Shown: piece by piece, positions 34,045 to 43,017 of the stretch | Layout: each line of letters begins with the position of its first letter | Numbering within the stretch: the stretch's first letter is position 1 | DNA from: Rehmannia glutinosa | Taxonomy: Eukaryota; Streptophyta; Magnoliopsida; Lamiales; Orobanchaceae | Assembly (NCBI GenBank): GCA_016081115.2 | Contig: CM071933.1 | Location: 59,968,660 to 60,032,659, forward strand | Reading direction: 5' to 3' | Length of the DNA stretch: 64,000 bases | The notes under the pieces: generated by a model | Databases searched by the model: none | Seen by the model: only the letters and a program-made list of their open reading frames with translations | What the model was told of the DNA's origin: nothing | Program-made: the position numbers and the translations under genes

Positions 34045-35116
34045 GTTATACTATGAATTTAGAATCAACAATAATGCAATTTAAGTAATATAAATATAAG
34101 AAAACTTAACATAAATAATAAGCTGCCAAAAAAATCTTTGAACACAAAATCAATTGTTAATTCAATGGTGAAAGATATATAAAATCATAATTCATCTATT
34201 TTAACTATTATTTAATTTAGGAAAGTTTGAATAGTCATCAGTATCTAAAATTTGATTAATTAATATTATATTATACAAAAATGCATCGACACCATTGAAA
34301 CAAATAAACAATATATTTGATGAAGATATGATGTATATAATTAACACGTCATTGTAATATATATTTAAGAAAGAACTGACATATACTAATATCAATTACG
34401 GTGAAATACTATTTATAATTTTAAAATCTATATATTATATATAGATAGAATTTATACTATAGACTCACTTGTTGTATAAGTAGGAATATAAGTAAATAAA
34501 ATTTTTCTAATTTTTATACATATAAAATAGGAATACCATTTATGATATTTTCCTAATTCATATACATGTAAAGTATAAATACCTTTTGCAATCTTTTCTT
34601 ATAATATTTTCCTAACTTATATAATTACAATGATTTTCTTATAATATTTTTCTAATATAAGAATTTATAATAATTACCATTTATAATGTTTATAATTGTT
34701 TCCTAATATAATAAGCAAAAAGAGCGGGAAAATAAAAGTTCTGAACTTCTGCTATTATATATATAGATATAGGGGGAGGGTTATATAGGACCCCCCTATT
34801 ATGTGAGTACGTAGGACCAGATCCAAGCCATAGATAAATTGATGTAGATGGCTGAGATTAATACTGTCTATTTGCTGGTAAATAATTCGAAACAGCCAAA
34901 TGGAGGGTACATTAGTCCATACAATAATAAATTATGGTAGCTAAATCTAGTAAATCCCACAAAAATAGGATTAGTTACAATCAAACTCCACCAAATCTGT
35001 TACTGAATTAAATCGTCCACTTCATTTCACCTTCTCCACCGTTGTTCTCTAACGTAGATAGTCTCCCAACTCACTGAAAATTCACCATCTGCAGCGCTGA
35101 AACAAGGAAGGAGGGA

Positions 35117-35179
35117 ATGGACGACACATATGAAGAAAGCTTCAATACTAATGAAGAACAATGTAACACTTTTCCTTGA
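35117..35179 (+). pseudogene. Possible N-terminal exon of the MULE/FAR1-like protein
   Basis: ATG at 35117 reads 'MDDTYEESFNTNEEQCNTFP' and stops. Acidic short N-termini of this kind precede the FAR1 DNA-binding domain. It lies on the same strand as the C-terminal piece at 36132-36461. The central part of the gene is missing. Confidence 0.45.
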
Positions 35180-35591
35180 CTACGAAATTGTACTCATTGT
35201 TCCTTTTGTTACTGATTCTCCTTAAAATTTGATTCGTAATTTTTCCTAAAATCAATGATTCGATCAGTCATTTTCATTTTTACTTGTAATTATTACCCAG
35301 AAATATGCTTATGCAGGCCTGCAATACTGCTTATGCCTTGAGAATAGTATGCTTACAAATGTGAACTTCTTAGTAGTCCACTTTTCCTTGACTACGAAAT
35401 TGTATTCATTGTTCCTTTTGTTACTGGTTCTCCTTAAAATTTGATTCGTAATTTTTCCTAAAATCAATGATTCGATCAATCATTTTCATTTTTACTTGTA
35501 ATTATTACCCAGAAATATGCTTATGCGGGCCTGCAATTCTGCTTATGCCTTAAGAATAGTATGCTTACAAATGTGAACTTCTTAGTAGTCC
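35168..35591. repeat. 212-bp tandem duplication in the MULE
   Basis: ACTTTTCCTTGACTACG at 35168 recurs at 35380. The two 212-bp copies differ at only a few positions and each contains three TGCTTA(T/C) motifs. Confidence 0.93.
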
Positions 35592-36131
35592 ATAAAAGGG
35601 CATATCTTCATGCCATTTTTTTGTGTGTGTGTATGTTTACCCATTGAGTTGCTTGTTCGTTATGATAAATTTGCTTTCAGTTGCCTATAAATGTGCTTAT
35701 GATTACCACCATACTTCCGAACACCTAAAATTTAGTTCCCCGTCTACGTTCTTTTTCTTGATATTAACCAGATAATATGCTTATTAGTATCCATAATAAT
35801 GCTTATATAATAATTCTAATATGCTTATAAGTATGAACATATATCTGAAGCATGAAATTTAATTATTCATCCCCATTTTTTTCTTTAAAAAACGTATATG
35901 ATATGATAGAAAACATGTTGCACAATAAACCATGTTGCACAATAACCGATCAGGTTAATTGATCATTATTTAGGTTGTATGAACTGAAATTATTTGATTA
36001 CAACGCCGGTTGTTCTTGTCATGTTCTTTGCTTATACGTCAGTATAGTATTGCTTATAAAAAGTGACCATTATGCTAACGTATTTTCAAAATCTTGCTTA
36101 TAAAAAGTGACCATTATGCTAACGTATTTGT

Positions 36132-36461
36132 TTGATTCTATCAAATGACGACAAATCCAAGATTGAATACCTGTCAAGCATCATAAAAGATCATAAAGAA
36201 CAATTGCTGAAGGATCAACAAACTGATTCACGTGCGGTGAACAGACAAACATTGATCGAAGGATTCGTTGGAGACAAAATCCAGCTAGGCGTCGTAGTGT
36301 TGCCGCCAACACATGCCAAAAATAAGGGGAGCGACAGTCGAGTCAAAAGCCGACTTCAGAGTCAGAAGAAAAAGGCAATAAAGGCTGGACAGAAAATGAA
36401 GAGACGTTGTGGGAAATGCGGAGAAACAGGTCCGCACAATAGCAGGACGTGCGACAAGTAG
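36132..36461 (+). pseudogene. FAR1/MULE-type protein, C-terminal part
   Basis: The frame encodes a charged region ('EYLSSIIKDHKEQLLKDQQ'), then 'VLPPTHAKNKGSDSRVKSR', a basic run and 'CGKCGETGPHNSRTC' just before the stop. This order (KNKGS..R.KS, Lys-rich, C-X2-C-X5-H-X4-C zinc knuckle, stop) is typical of FAR1-related proteins, which derive from MULE transposases. The SWIM and transposase domains are absent upstream. The first in-frame ATG is at 36147; an exon boundary near 36130 is more likely than a true start. Confidence 0.75.
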
Positions 36462-37128
36462 TTGATGTTTTTTTTTTTTGGAGTGCATGTTTGAGACTGC
36501 TTATTAAAGCATTTGATATTGCTTATTTATTCATATTTTTTCGCTTATTTTTTAAGTTAAATTTTTTTTACCTTGCACTTTGATTATTTTCTAACAATAT
36601 AAAATAACATGATATACGTACCTACAAAAACATTAAAATTTGCTTGGACATCATTTAACTCATGCTAAAACACATTTGAATACTACTATATAGTATGACA
36701 TACTTGATAAGTTATAATTTTTGAAATAATACTAACAAGACAATTGATTTCTGCTTGTGCATCGTTCGAATTCTGCTTACGAAACATTTGTATACTTGAA
36801 GAAGTTAAAACATTGGAATATTGCTTGCAGTGCAGTAGATTTCTGCTTACAATGAAGAAGAACACTGCTTAAAAAATATTTGAAGTAATGCTAGAAACAT
36901 TTTATCATATCATGAAAATGATTGCTTACAAATAGAGTAAAATCTGCATATTAACCACTCGAATTCTGCTTACATAGGCACTAATCAAAAAAACATTCAA
37001 AACACCACTAAAAAGTACTTCAAAGACCAAGCAGGTTAACCGTGTCTGGAAGATCGCCAAAAAGTACTTCAAATATCAATAAAAAGTACAAAACAAAAAA
37101 ATATTCCGGATTGATCTTAATTATTTTT

Positions 37129-37380
37129 GGCAAACTCCTTCACTCGTCCCATTATCGCCTCCCTAAGATCATTCAGTGAGTCTAATCACTTTTTTGGATT
37201 CTTCGTCAGTCTGGGATATTTGGATTCTTCGTCACCCTGGCTACCGTCTATCACTTTTTTACCTTTGTCCTTTCCCTTCTTTTTCTTACTCGGCTCTGCA
37301 GCAACATCAATATCTGCCGCCTTCCTCTTCTTGCTCCCTTTATCCAATGTACCCTTACTCTTCTTGCTCTCATTAGCCAT
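37129..37380 (-). pseudogene. Lys-rich small ORF in the MULE, one in-frame stop
   Basis: From ATG at 37380: 'MANESKKSKGTLDKGSKKRK', then a Lys/Asp/Gly-rich stretch with two runs like nuclear localisation signals ('PSKKKKGKDKGKK'), 'GDEESKYPRLTKNPKK', a TGA at about 37190, then in the same frame 'LDSLNDLREAIMGRVKEFAK' and a stop at 37129. The sensible continuation suggests the TGA is a recent nonsense change. Opposite strand to the FAR1-like remnant. No family recognised; it may be a second MULE gene or a captured gene. Confidence 0.5.
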
Positions 37381-38039
37381 CTCCAAAAGAAACACTAAAA
37401 AAAATAAGGTAGTAAATAGTCATTCAGCTGTCTCATAACTCATAAAAACTGGTAACAAATTTAAAGCATACTACATAATATAGGTAAGCATGATATAAAA
37501 TGTGAGCAAGCATAATTGTCAACACCAAAAAGCAGTACACATTATCAACATGTAAACTTACCGGACTTGGAAAAAAGGTGGGGAATACGAGTTATCAAAG
37601 AACAAAAATGTATGTAAAATCCCATAAGAGCTAACCCTAACAGACTTAAGCATAATATATAAGATAAGTAAGCATTATATAGAATGTGAGTAAGCATAGT
37701 TCTGAACACAAATAAGCTTAATACATAAGTAAGTAAGCATTATATATAATGTGAGTAAGCATAATTCTAAACACAAATAAGCATTACAAGTCACCAACGT
37801 TCAAAACTACCAGACTTAGAAAAAAAAGGTAGGAAATACATAGTTATCAGCAATAAAAATGTATTTAAAAATCCCATAAGACCAACTCTACCAGACTTCA
37901 ACTTTTTAAGATAATAAAGACAATTTAAACCAAGAACATGCAAACTCACCGGAGTTTGATTCTCGACTGGAGATTTGGTGATTTTTCGACTGAAGAGATG
38001 GTGTTTTTCGCGGAGGGTTGAGTTGGGTATGGTTAGGCC

Positions 38040-38215
38040 TTGTGATTTTTGTTCCGCGAAGGAAGACGGTGGAAGACGGGTTACTTTTTTGCAGGGAAAT
38101 ATGGTGGACGACGATTGAAATTAGAGTGAGAAATCTTGTGTGGAAGACGGTGGAATGGTGGAAGACGGGTTCGGGAGTTGCATAGACTGAGTGTGGAAGA
38201 CGGTGGATTGGATGA
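38040..38215 (+). repeat. TGGAAGACGG repeats near the right MULE end
   Basis: GGAAGACGG(T/G) appears five times in 175 bp, and a related CCACCGT/CTTCTCCACCG occurs inverted near the left end (35025-35045). Part of the subterminal inverted region. Confidence 0.65.
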
Positions 38216-38500
38216 AATGACTTTTCAGTTACCAAATACTGTAAAGATATGCAAGATATTGGATTTACACGTCCATAACCGGCCCCTAAAATTTAGCCCA
38301 CTACCAAAAATAAATTTCCTCCCAAAAATTGATTTAAAATAAAATTACTAATAAGCCCTTTTTTAAATTAAGTTATATATTAAATAATAGTAAAACCTGA
38401 TTAATCTTAACCGTTTAAAAGTTAAATCAGTGACTCAGATTTAGTCTCGTGTACTCACCTAAGATATTTGGACTCACCTGATCTAAATCCTATAGATATA

Positions 38501-39595
38501 TATATATATAGATTATTATTAGTATTTATAGTAATAGCTAATATACATGCATATGGTTTTACATATATATGGGTATTTTAATTAAGGTGTATATATTTTC
38601 TTTTTTATGGTTTTACTTTATGTGAATAAAATACTTATACCTATATGGTTAATTAACAAATATTGTTATACCTAATAAAATATGTATATGCATAAGTAAA
38701 TATATGCAAATATTTGACAAATAATTAAATATTACTATGTATTCCTATATGTTAGTTTACAAACTTATACTTTTTTTTTAAAAAAAATTAAAAACATGTT
38801 TGATTAATATATTTGGCCTTCCTATTATTAAATTTGATCAATTAATTAATGAGCAGTAATTATATTGAGTTAAAAACTAATTCATATCATGATAGACATG
38901 ATGTCATTATAGCTTTTCTTTAGAAAAAAAAAAATAAAGAACAAAAACACAGTAAAGTGGAGTTGGTGACTTGGTGTATCCGTGTATAGCTTCTGCAAAA
39001 GAAGGTGCAACTAATTAAAGTGATGGGAATATTACGCGTTCAAATCCATTTTTAGGATAATTGCACCTTTAAGTTAAAGTTGCTGCCACAAATTAAGAAA
39101 AAGTAATATAATAAAGCAAGTGTAATTGGTAGCATATATATATATGGATAAGATAAAATTTAAAATTAACCATCTTAACAGTATCAACCAGTAAAGTAAT
39201 GAGGATATATTCTCACCAGATTGTTGTTGACTAAGTGGAAAATATACTGAAATCAAATACCATCCGACAAGAGTTTTCTTTCAGATCAATTAGTGTTAGG
39301 AAGACGCACAATGTGCACTCAAAAAAGGACCCGACTCGTGGTGTTATTTTTCAAAAATATTATCTTCTGCCAAAAGAAAAATATGTTGGAGAATTTGCTA
39401 TTTTAAGAAAATGCATTTTATTTGCCCACTTATTGAACAATTTACCATCCTAACACAGTTCACATGCCATTTATTCCTTTTTTTTTTTTGGTTACAATAA
39501 GCCCTTTATTCCTTTTTTTTTTTTGGTTACAATAAGCCCTTTATTCCTTTTATTTTCCTTACTTTTATTGATCCAGCAACAAAAAATCCATGACC
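38501..39595. other. AT-rich intergenic stretch, nothing recognisable
   Basis: No coding sequence, TE terminus or RNA gene stands out. A 72-codon plus frame at 39235-39453 has no known motif. Contains the 35-bp tandem repeat at 39471-39550. Confidence 0.6.
39471..39550. repeat. 35-bp tandem repeat upstream of the HMA gene
   Basis: TTATTCC plus a poly-T run and GGTTACAATAAGCCCT occurs twice, and the start of a third copy follows at 39541. Confidence 0.9.
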
Positions 39596-39599
39596 AATT

Positions 39600-39610
39600 T
39601 ATATATAAAT
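39600..39610 (+). promoter_or_regulatory. TATA box of the HMA gene
   Basis: TATATATAAAT lies about 115 bp upstream of the ATG at 39723, with CCAAT just before it. Position and sequence fit a plant core promoter. Confidence 0.6.
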
Positions 39611-39722
39611 GAGGTTAATGCATTGTCCTTGTGCATTTCCAAAAATTCTCCTTACATTTTCTTGAGTTAATTTCAATACTTAATTTTTTTGGGAATTAAT
39701 TTTCTGAGTTAATTCATCAAAT

Positions 39723-40193
39723 ATGAAGGTCGCTACTTCTGTTCTCAAGTTACATTTCGATTTTCTTCATAGTTTTTTTAAGATTAAAGATCCCGAATTT
39801 CTTTTTTTTTTTTTATCTTTTTTTATATATATGCAGCAAAAAATCGTGTTTCAAGTGCAATTACCTTGCTCGAAAACCCCAAGAAAGGCATTGAAGACCG
39901 TCGCCGGATTCTCTGGTTCGTATATGTTTGAAGAATTTTATTTTTAATTATTAATTTTTTCTTAATTCATAAATGTGAAATAATTAATTGATAATTTGAC
40001 TGAGTTTTGATTGAAGTTAATTAGAAGAAATATATAAAATTGTGCAGGGGTGGAGTCAATGGGAGTAGAGGGGCAGCAGAAAAATGAAGTGGTGGTGACA
40101 GGAGATGGGATTGATATCATCGACTTGGCTTCTACATTGAGGAATAAGGTTGGATGTACGGACGTTATTAGTGTCACCCAGCTGACCAAATGA
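39723..40193 (+). CDS. Small HMA-domain protein (three exons)
   Basis: Proposed exons: 39723-39728 (ATGAAG, then GT), 39837-39915 (after a pyrimidine tract and GCAG; donor CTG|GTTCG) and 40048-40193 (after GTGCAG). Phases agree and give 76 residues starting 'MKQKIVFQVQLPCSKTPRKA' and ending 'TDVISVTQLTK'. The pattern MKQKIV-x-VQ...C...R.KAL....GV.S....G......V.GDG.D...L...LRKK-like is that of the plant small heavy-metal-associated proteins related to HIPPs and to the HMA domains integrated in NLR receptors. The metal-binding pair M.C..C is reduced to one Cys ('LPCSKTPR') and there is no C-terminal CaaX, so metal binding and prenylation are doubtful. Splicing is inferred. An unspliced start at 39831 would give the same protein except MQ for MK. 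Confidence 0.8.
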
Positions 40194-40440
40194 ATACGTT
40201 AATATGTTCATGTACTCATATAAGTATAAATATATATTGAAATAAATTAGTTATATTATCTATATACATTATAGATTTAATTCCTGGAAAATCAAATGAT
40301 TAGAGATAGTCAAAGAACATTATATTGGTTTCATTAATTTCTTATGAATACAGCAACATTATCTGCCTTTTCTTGCATAATCTTTATTAGTCAATTTCGT
40401 ATGAATTATATTGTCTGTTTTTATTCCTCCTGTGTAAGTC
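40194..40440. other. 3' flank of the HMA gene
   Basis: AT-rich, no coding or element signal; presumably 3' UTR and terminator of the HMA gene. Confidence 0.5.
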
Positions 40441-40574
40441 GATGCTACCCACTTGGGTAGCTATCCAAGTGGGTTATATGCCGTTGGATTAACACACACC
40501 CATGTGGATGTGTGTGTATGTGTTGATCCAACGGTATGGAACCCACTTGGGTAGCTACCTAAGTGGGTAGCATC
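40441..40574. mobile_element. Fold-back MITE (134 bp)
   Basis: The whole unit is an inverted repeat: GATGCTACCCACTTGGGTAG at the left is matched by CTACCTAAGTGGGTAGCATC at the right, and the match continues through AACCCACTT and CCGTTGGAT to a loop of GT/TG repeats. Each arm also folds on itself (ACCCACTTGGGT). No clear target duplication, so the superfamily is open. Confidence 0.75.
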
Positions 40575-41078
40575 AAATAATGGGACCTTGATTCTGGCAG
40601 TCGAGAATTAATTTATTAATTGTCTAGATTCATGATAATTTCGTTCAAAACCATGAATGAAACCGCACATGTACCAAGATCAAACCGCTAGTAAATCATA
40701 CTCCATCATATTCAAAATAACTGACGTTTTAGGAAAAAACACACATAGATTGTATTAAAAACTGATCAAGATACTCTTAATTAATCATAAATATAATGTT
40801 GCTTTGGAACAAAACAAATTAGGCATTAGTGTTAGTTGGAAAATGATCATATCACAAATATATTTACTAAATGAATTTATAATTATAAGGGTAATTCGGG
40901 AAAAACCTTCTCATCTGCCTTGGAAATATCAAAACGTTATTCTTTTTTGAATTTTTTTTATAATGCCAAAATGTCATTTATTTTAAACAGGAGGGAATAT
41001 TATTATATAATAATTTCAACAACTAACCGAAGTATTTACAAATAAATATTTGCTTAGTAGAAATAAGTAGCACCATAT
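40575..41078. other. Intergenic AT-rich stretch, nothing recognisable
   Basis: No gene, repeat terminus or RNA signal detected on either strand. Confidence 0.6.
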
Positions 41079-41242
41079 AAAAAACAATTATTGCACCACG
41101 AGTTTGTAGATCAAGTGATGTCGCTCACCTTTTGTAAATGTGTTGATCAGGGTTCGAAACCCTTTATCAGTTTCTTTGAAATTTGTCCCCACCATTCAAC
41201 TACTACTCCCAACTTATTATAAAAAAAACAATTATTGCACCA
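41079..41242 (+). mobile_element. tRNA-derived SINE with 20-bp target duplication
   Basis: A 124-bp body (41099-41222) is flanked by an exact 20-bp direct repeat, AAAAAACAATTATTGCACCA (41079-41098 and 41223-41242). The body has an A-box-like TAGATCAAGTGATG and a perfect B-box GGTTCGAAACC (41154-41164), the RNA polymerase III promoter of tRNA-derived SINEs. The tail ends TTATTATAA. The long perfect TSD points to LINE-type target-primed insertion and a fairly recent date. Confidence 0.85.
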
Positions 41243-41607
41243 AAGAAACCTACAATTTAACCATAATTAAGAAAAACAGCAAAACAACGTGTACGCGTAT
41301 GCAAATGCACTAATTTGATTATCAGCTGTTAATGAAACATGAAGAAATAATAAAAACACAACAATTTATCATTCATAAAAAACAATGGACTTGGAAAGAG
41401 GTATCAAATACGCGAAACTGTTGTTACTTACTTCATAATGAAATGAATCTTTGAGTTGCAGATTAATTTGGCCCCGGCCGGACACGGAGTATTTTACAGA
41501 ATTTCCCTGGAAATTAAAATTATGATCCTTAATAAAAGACCGGATTTTTCCACCTGGAATTAATTAAAACCCTGTTTTAATTTCTTGTAATGAATCCGAT
41601 CTTGGAA
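41243..41607. other. 3' flank of MIR160, no other gene
   Basis: No coding signal. On the minus strand this is downstream of the miRNA hairpin and probably the end of its primary transcript. Confidence 0.5.
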
Positions 41608-41710
41608 TTAGGACCTGCTTGACTCCCTTCATGCCAAGTAAGAAGTGGTCAACCCGAACCTTGACGACCCTTCTCAGTTGGCATTCAGGGAGCCAGGCAG
41701 ATCATCTATG
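41608..41710 (-). ncRNA. MIR160: MIR160 precursor hairpin
   Basis: The minus strand 41699-41679 reads TGCCTGGCTCCCTGAATGCC plus A, the miR160 sequence in its variant with A at position 15 (the common form has T there). The opposite arm, 41634-41614, is GCATGAAGGGAGTCAAGCAG plus G. Folding the two arms (41703-41670 against 41643-41610) pairs about 30 of 34 positions, with G:U pairs and mismatches typical of plant precursors, and the duplex leaves 2-nt 3' overhangs. The loop is about 26-35 nt. In plants miR160 directs cleavage of the auxin response factors ARF10, ARF16 and ARF17. Expression is not shown, but the fold and arm conservation support a real locus. Confidence 0.88.
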
Positions 41711-41824
41711 TCCGAAAAACATAGATTTATTTCATTAACCCCAACAAAAATGCCAATAAAAACATAGAAATGAACGAAAACACTAGGAAAAGTGGCAATA
41801 TCATGAAGATCTTGTTATTTAGAT

Positions 41825-41840
41825 TTTTTCCATGCATGCA
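41825..41840. promoter_or_regulatory. Overlapping RY-type motifs CATGCATG near MIR160
   Basis: CATGCATGCATG is the sequence bound by plant B3 regulators of the ABI3/LEC2 group. It lies in the likely 5' leader of the MIR160 transcript. Whether it is used is unknown. Confidence 0.4.
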
Positions 41841-41893
41841 TGAAGGGTTTAATTTGTTACCCTTGAATTGTTTTCTCCACTCAATTCTCCATG

Positions 41894-41901
41894 TATTTAT
41901 A
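41894..41901 (-). promoter_or_regulatory. TATA box of MIR160
   Basis: The minus strand reads GCTATAAATACA, a near-ideal plant TATA box, about 195 nt upstream of the mature miRNA, which is a common spacing for MIR genes. A weaker TATTTAAT lies at 42034-42041. Confidence 0.6.
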
Positions 41902-42398
41902 GCCATTTGAACCTGTATTATTATTTTATTAATAATTACTTGTTTATTGTGAAAGAAGAAGAAAAGTTGAAGGCTAGGACAACATAAGATACACAAGAAA
42001 TGAGAGGGTGAGCCCCCGAGAAGGCGGCATGGAATTAAATAGGGTGCTTTTCTTTAGTGGCAAATAGTTCCAATAGATGAAGCCAAAAGCTGCCTAAGTT
42101 TTGCAGGTTGGAATTTTGGACATCTTCCTACTTTAAAAAATTCGTAACACCTTGTACTGCAACATATTTTTTAAATACCAATTATTGTCAATTATTCGCT
42201 CCTCTAATCGGTGAAAAAATATATGGCAGTCAAAATATATCACTCCACCACTTCCAATTTGGATCACTCAACGTGATGCTATTTTTAGGACAGATTACTC
42301 CAAATTAGGGTTTCTAATAAATCAAATTTTTCTCCTTCCAAAGCGGGAAGTCTTCAAAGTCTTCTTGTCCTGGAGCTAAAATCTTCTACTGGGAAATT
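41902..42398. other. Upstream region of MIR160, no gene seen
   Basis: No protein-coding or TE signature; likely promoter DNA of MIR160. Confidence 0.45.
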
Positions 42399-42756
42399 GA
42401 TTGTACACACGCAAACGTTAGACAGACCCCGGGGTTATCCCAGGGAGGCAGGACTCTCCGACGACGCTCAAGTCAGAATGGTGATCGAGAGAGAATGTAA
42501 GATAGTAATTGAATACTGAATAATGATTAAGTGATATTATGAGAAAATAACTTACAAATGAAGGTGATGGACCTTTTTATGCATGAGTAGTGGGCCTTGT
42601 TGGCCGCGTAGGAGAAAGTGGAATGCGAGCCAGTCCCGGACCCTTTGGGTTGGGTTATTCCATCTGTAACTCATTAATTATTGCGCAATTAATAATATTA
42701 TTCCAATATATAAACTGAATTAAATATTAAATATCAAATGATATTTTTCCCCAACA
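42399..42756 (+). repeat. Possible short LTR before the Transposase_28-like ORF
   Basis: Starts TGATTGTACACACGC and ends TTTTCCCCAACA, giving TG/CA ends. It contains CTCCGACGACGCTCAAGTCA, a string I associate with LTRs of plant gag-like elements of this kind. No second copy or clear PBS in the window, so the boundaries are tentative. Confidence 0.35.
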
Positions 42757-43017
42757 TAAGCCCACCATCTCCGGTGCCGTGGGAGAATAGAAGCGCGGGC
42801 TAAACTAATAGTGTTTGGCTTGTCTTGTTCTTTATCTTGTCTTATCTTGAGATTCTTTGACCCTTCTTATACAAGGACACACTTGGGTGGAGAGCTTTGA
42901 TCATGTCTTCCAAAGATAATATTTCTCTCTCTACTCTTTAACTTGAGTTCCTTAGCTTGGTAGAACACTTGGTGAAATTTTCTTAAAAATTGAGGAGAGT
43001 GCCCATAGAGAGTTGCA

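Larger units (their letters stand above)
29922..34767 (-). mobile_element. Helitron B carrying B3 gene fragments
   Basis: On the minus strand it starts TCTATATATATAATAGCAG at 34767 and ends CTAG at 29922, preceded by GCACGGGGTGAATTA, a decayed 3' hairpin. Flanking bases are A and T as expected for Helitron insertion. 4,846 bp. No Rep or helicase sequence is visible, so it is non-autonomous. It holds fragments of a two-B3-domain gene (32575-33352) and a hAT-like MITE (33885-34044). It lies head to tail with Helitron A. Confidence 0.8.
35310..37800. repeat. TGCTTA(T/C) motif array in inverted arrangement
   Basis: About 25 copies of TGCTTAT, TGCTTAC or close variants are read on the plus strand between 35310 and 36980. 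From 37460 to 37790 the same motif recurs about ten times on the minus strand (GTAAGCA, ATAAGCA on plus). The switch lies around the minus-strand ORF. Inverted clusters of short motifs near both ends resemble subterminal transposase-binding sites. Confidence 0.75.
34772..38491 (+). mobile_element. MULE with FAR1-like coding remnants
   Basis: A 9-bp direct repeat ATAGATATA (34763-34771 and 38492-38500) brackets it, the duplication size of Mutator-like elements. The two ends share GTGAGTAC and GATTAAT blocks in inverted orientation plus CCACTTCATTTCACC-like sequence about 250 bp in, so long but degenerate TIRs are likely. Inside are a FAR1-type N-terminus and C-terminus on the plus strand, a Lys-rich ORF on the minus strand and dense TGCTTA(T/C) motifs. 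The MULE transposase core is missing. The left TSD overlaps the last 5 bp of Helitron B. Confidence 0.75.

Noticed and set aside
37906..38342. Proteins at the right MULE end
   Set aside because: They read through subterminal TGGAAGACGG repeats; no domain and no start context.
38501..38511. TA microsatellite as the true Helitron B 5' end
   Set aside because: Possible because the MULE TSD duplicates the terminus, but the TC start at 34767 has the same spacing to TAATAGC as expected, so that position was preferred.
41099..41170. tRNA gene
   Set aside because: A- and B-box are present but no anticodon arm or acceptor stem can be formed, and a 20-bp TSD flanks the unit; it is a SINE.
41727..41996. 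Small membrane protein upstream of MIR160
   Set aside because: The frame contains the TATA box of the miRNA promoter and has no recognisable domain; its hydrophobic end follows from AT-rich sequence.
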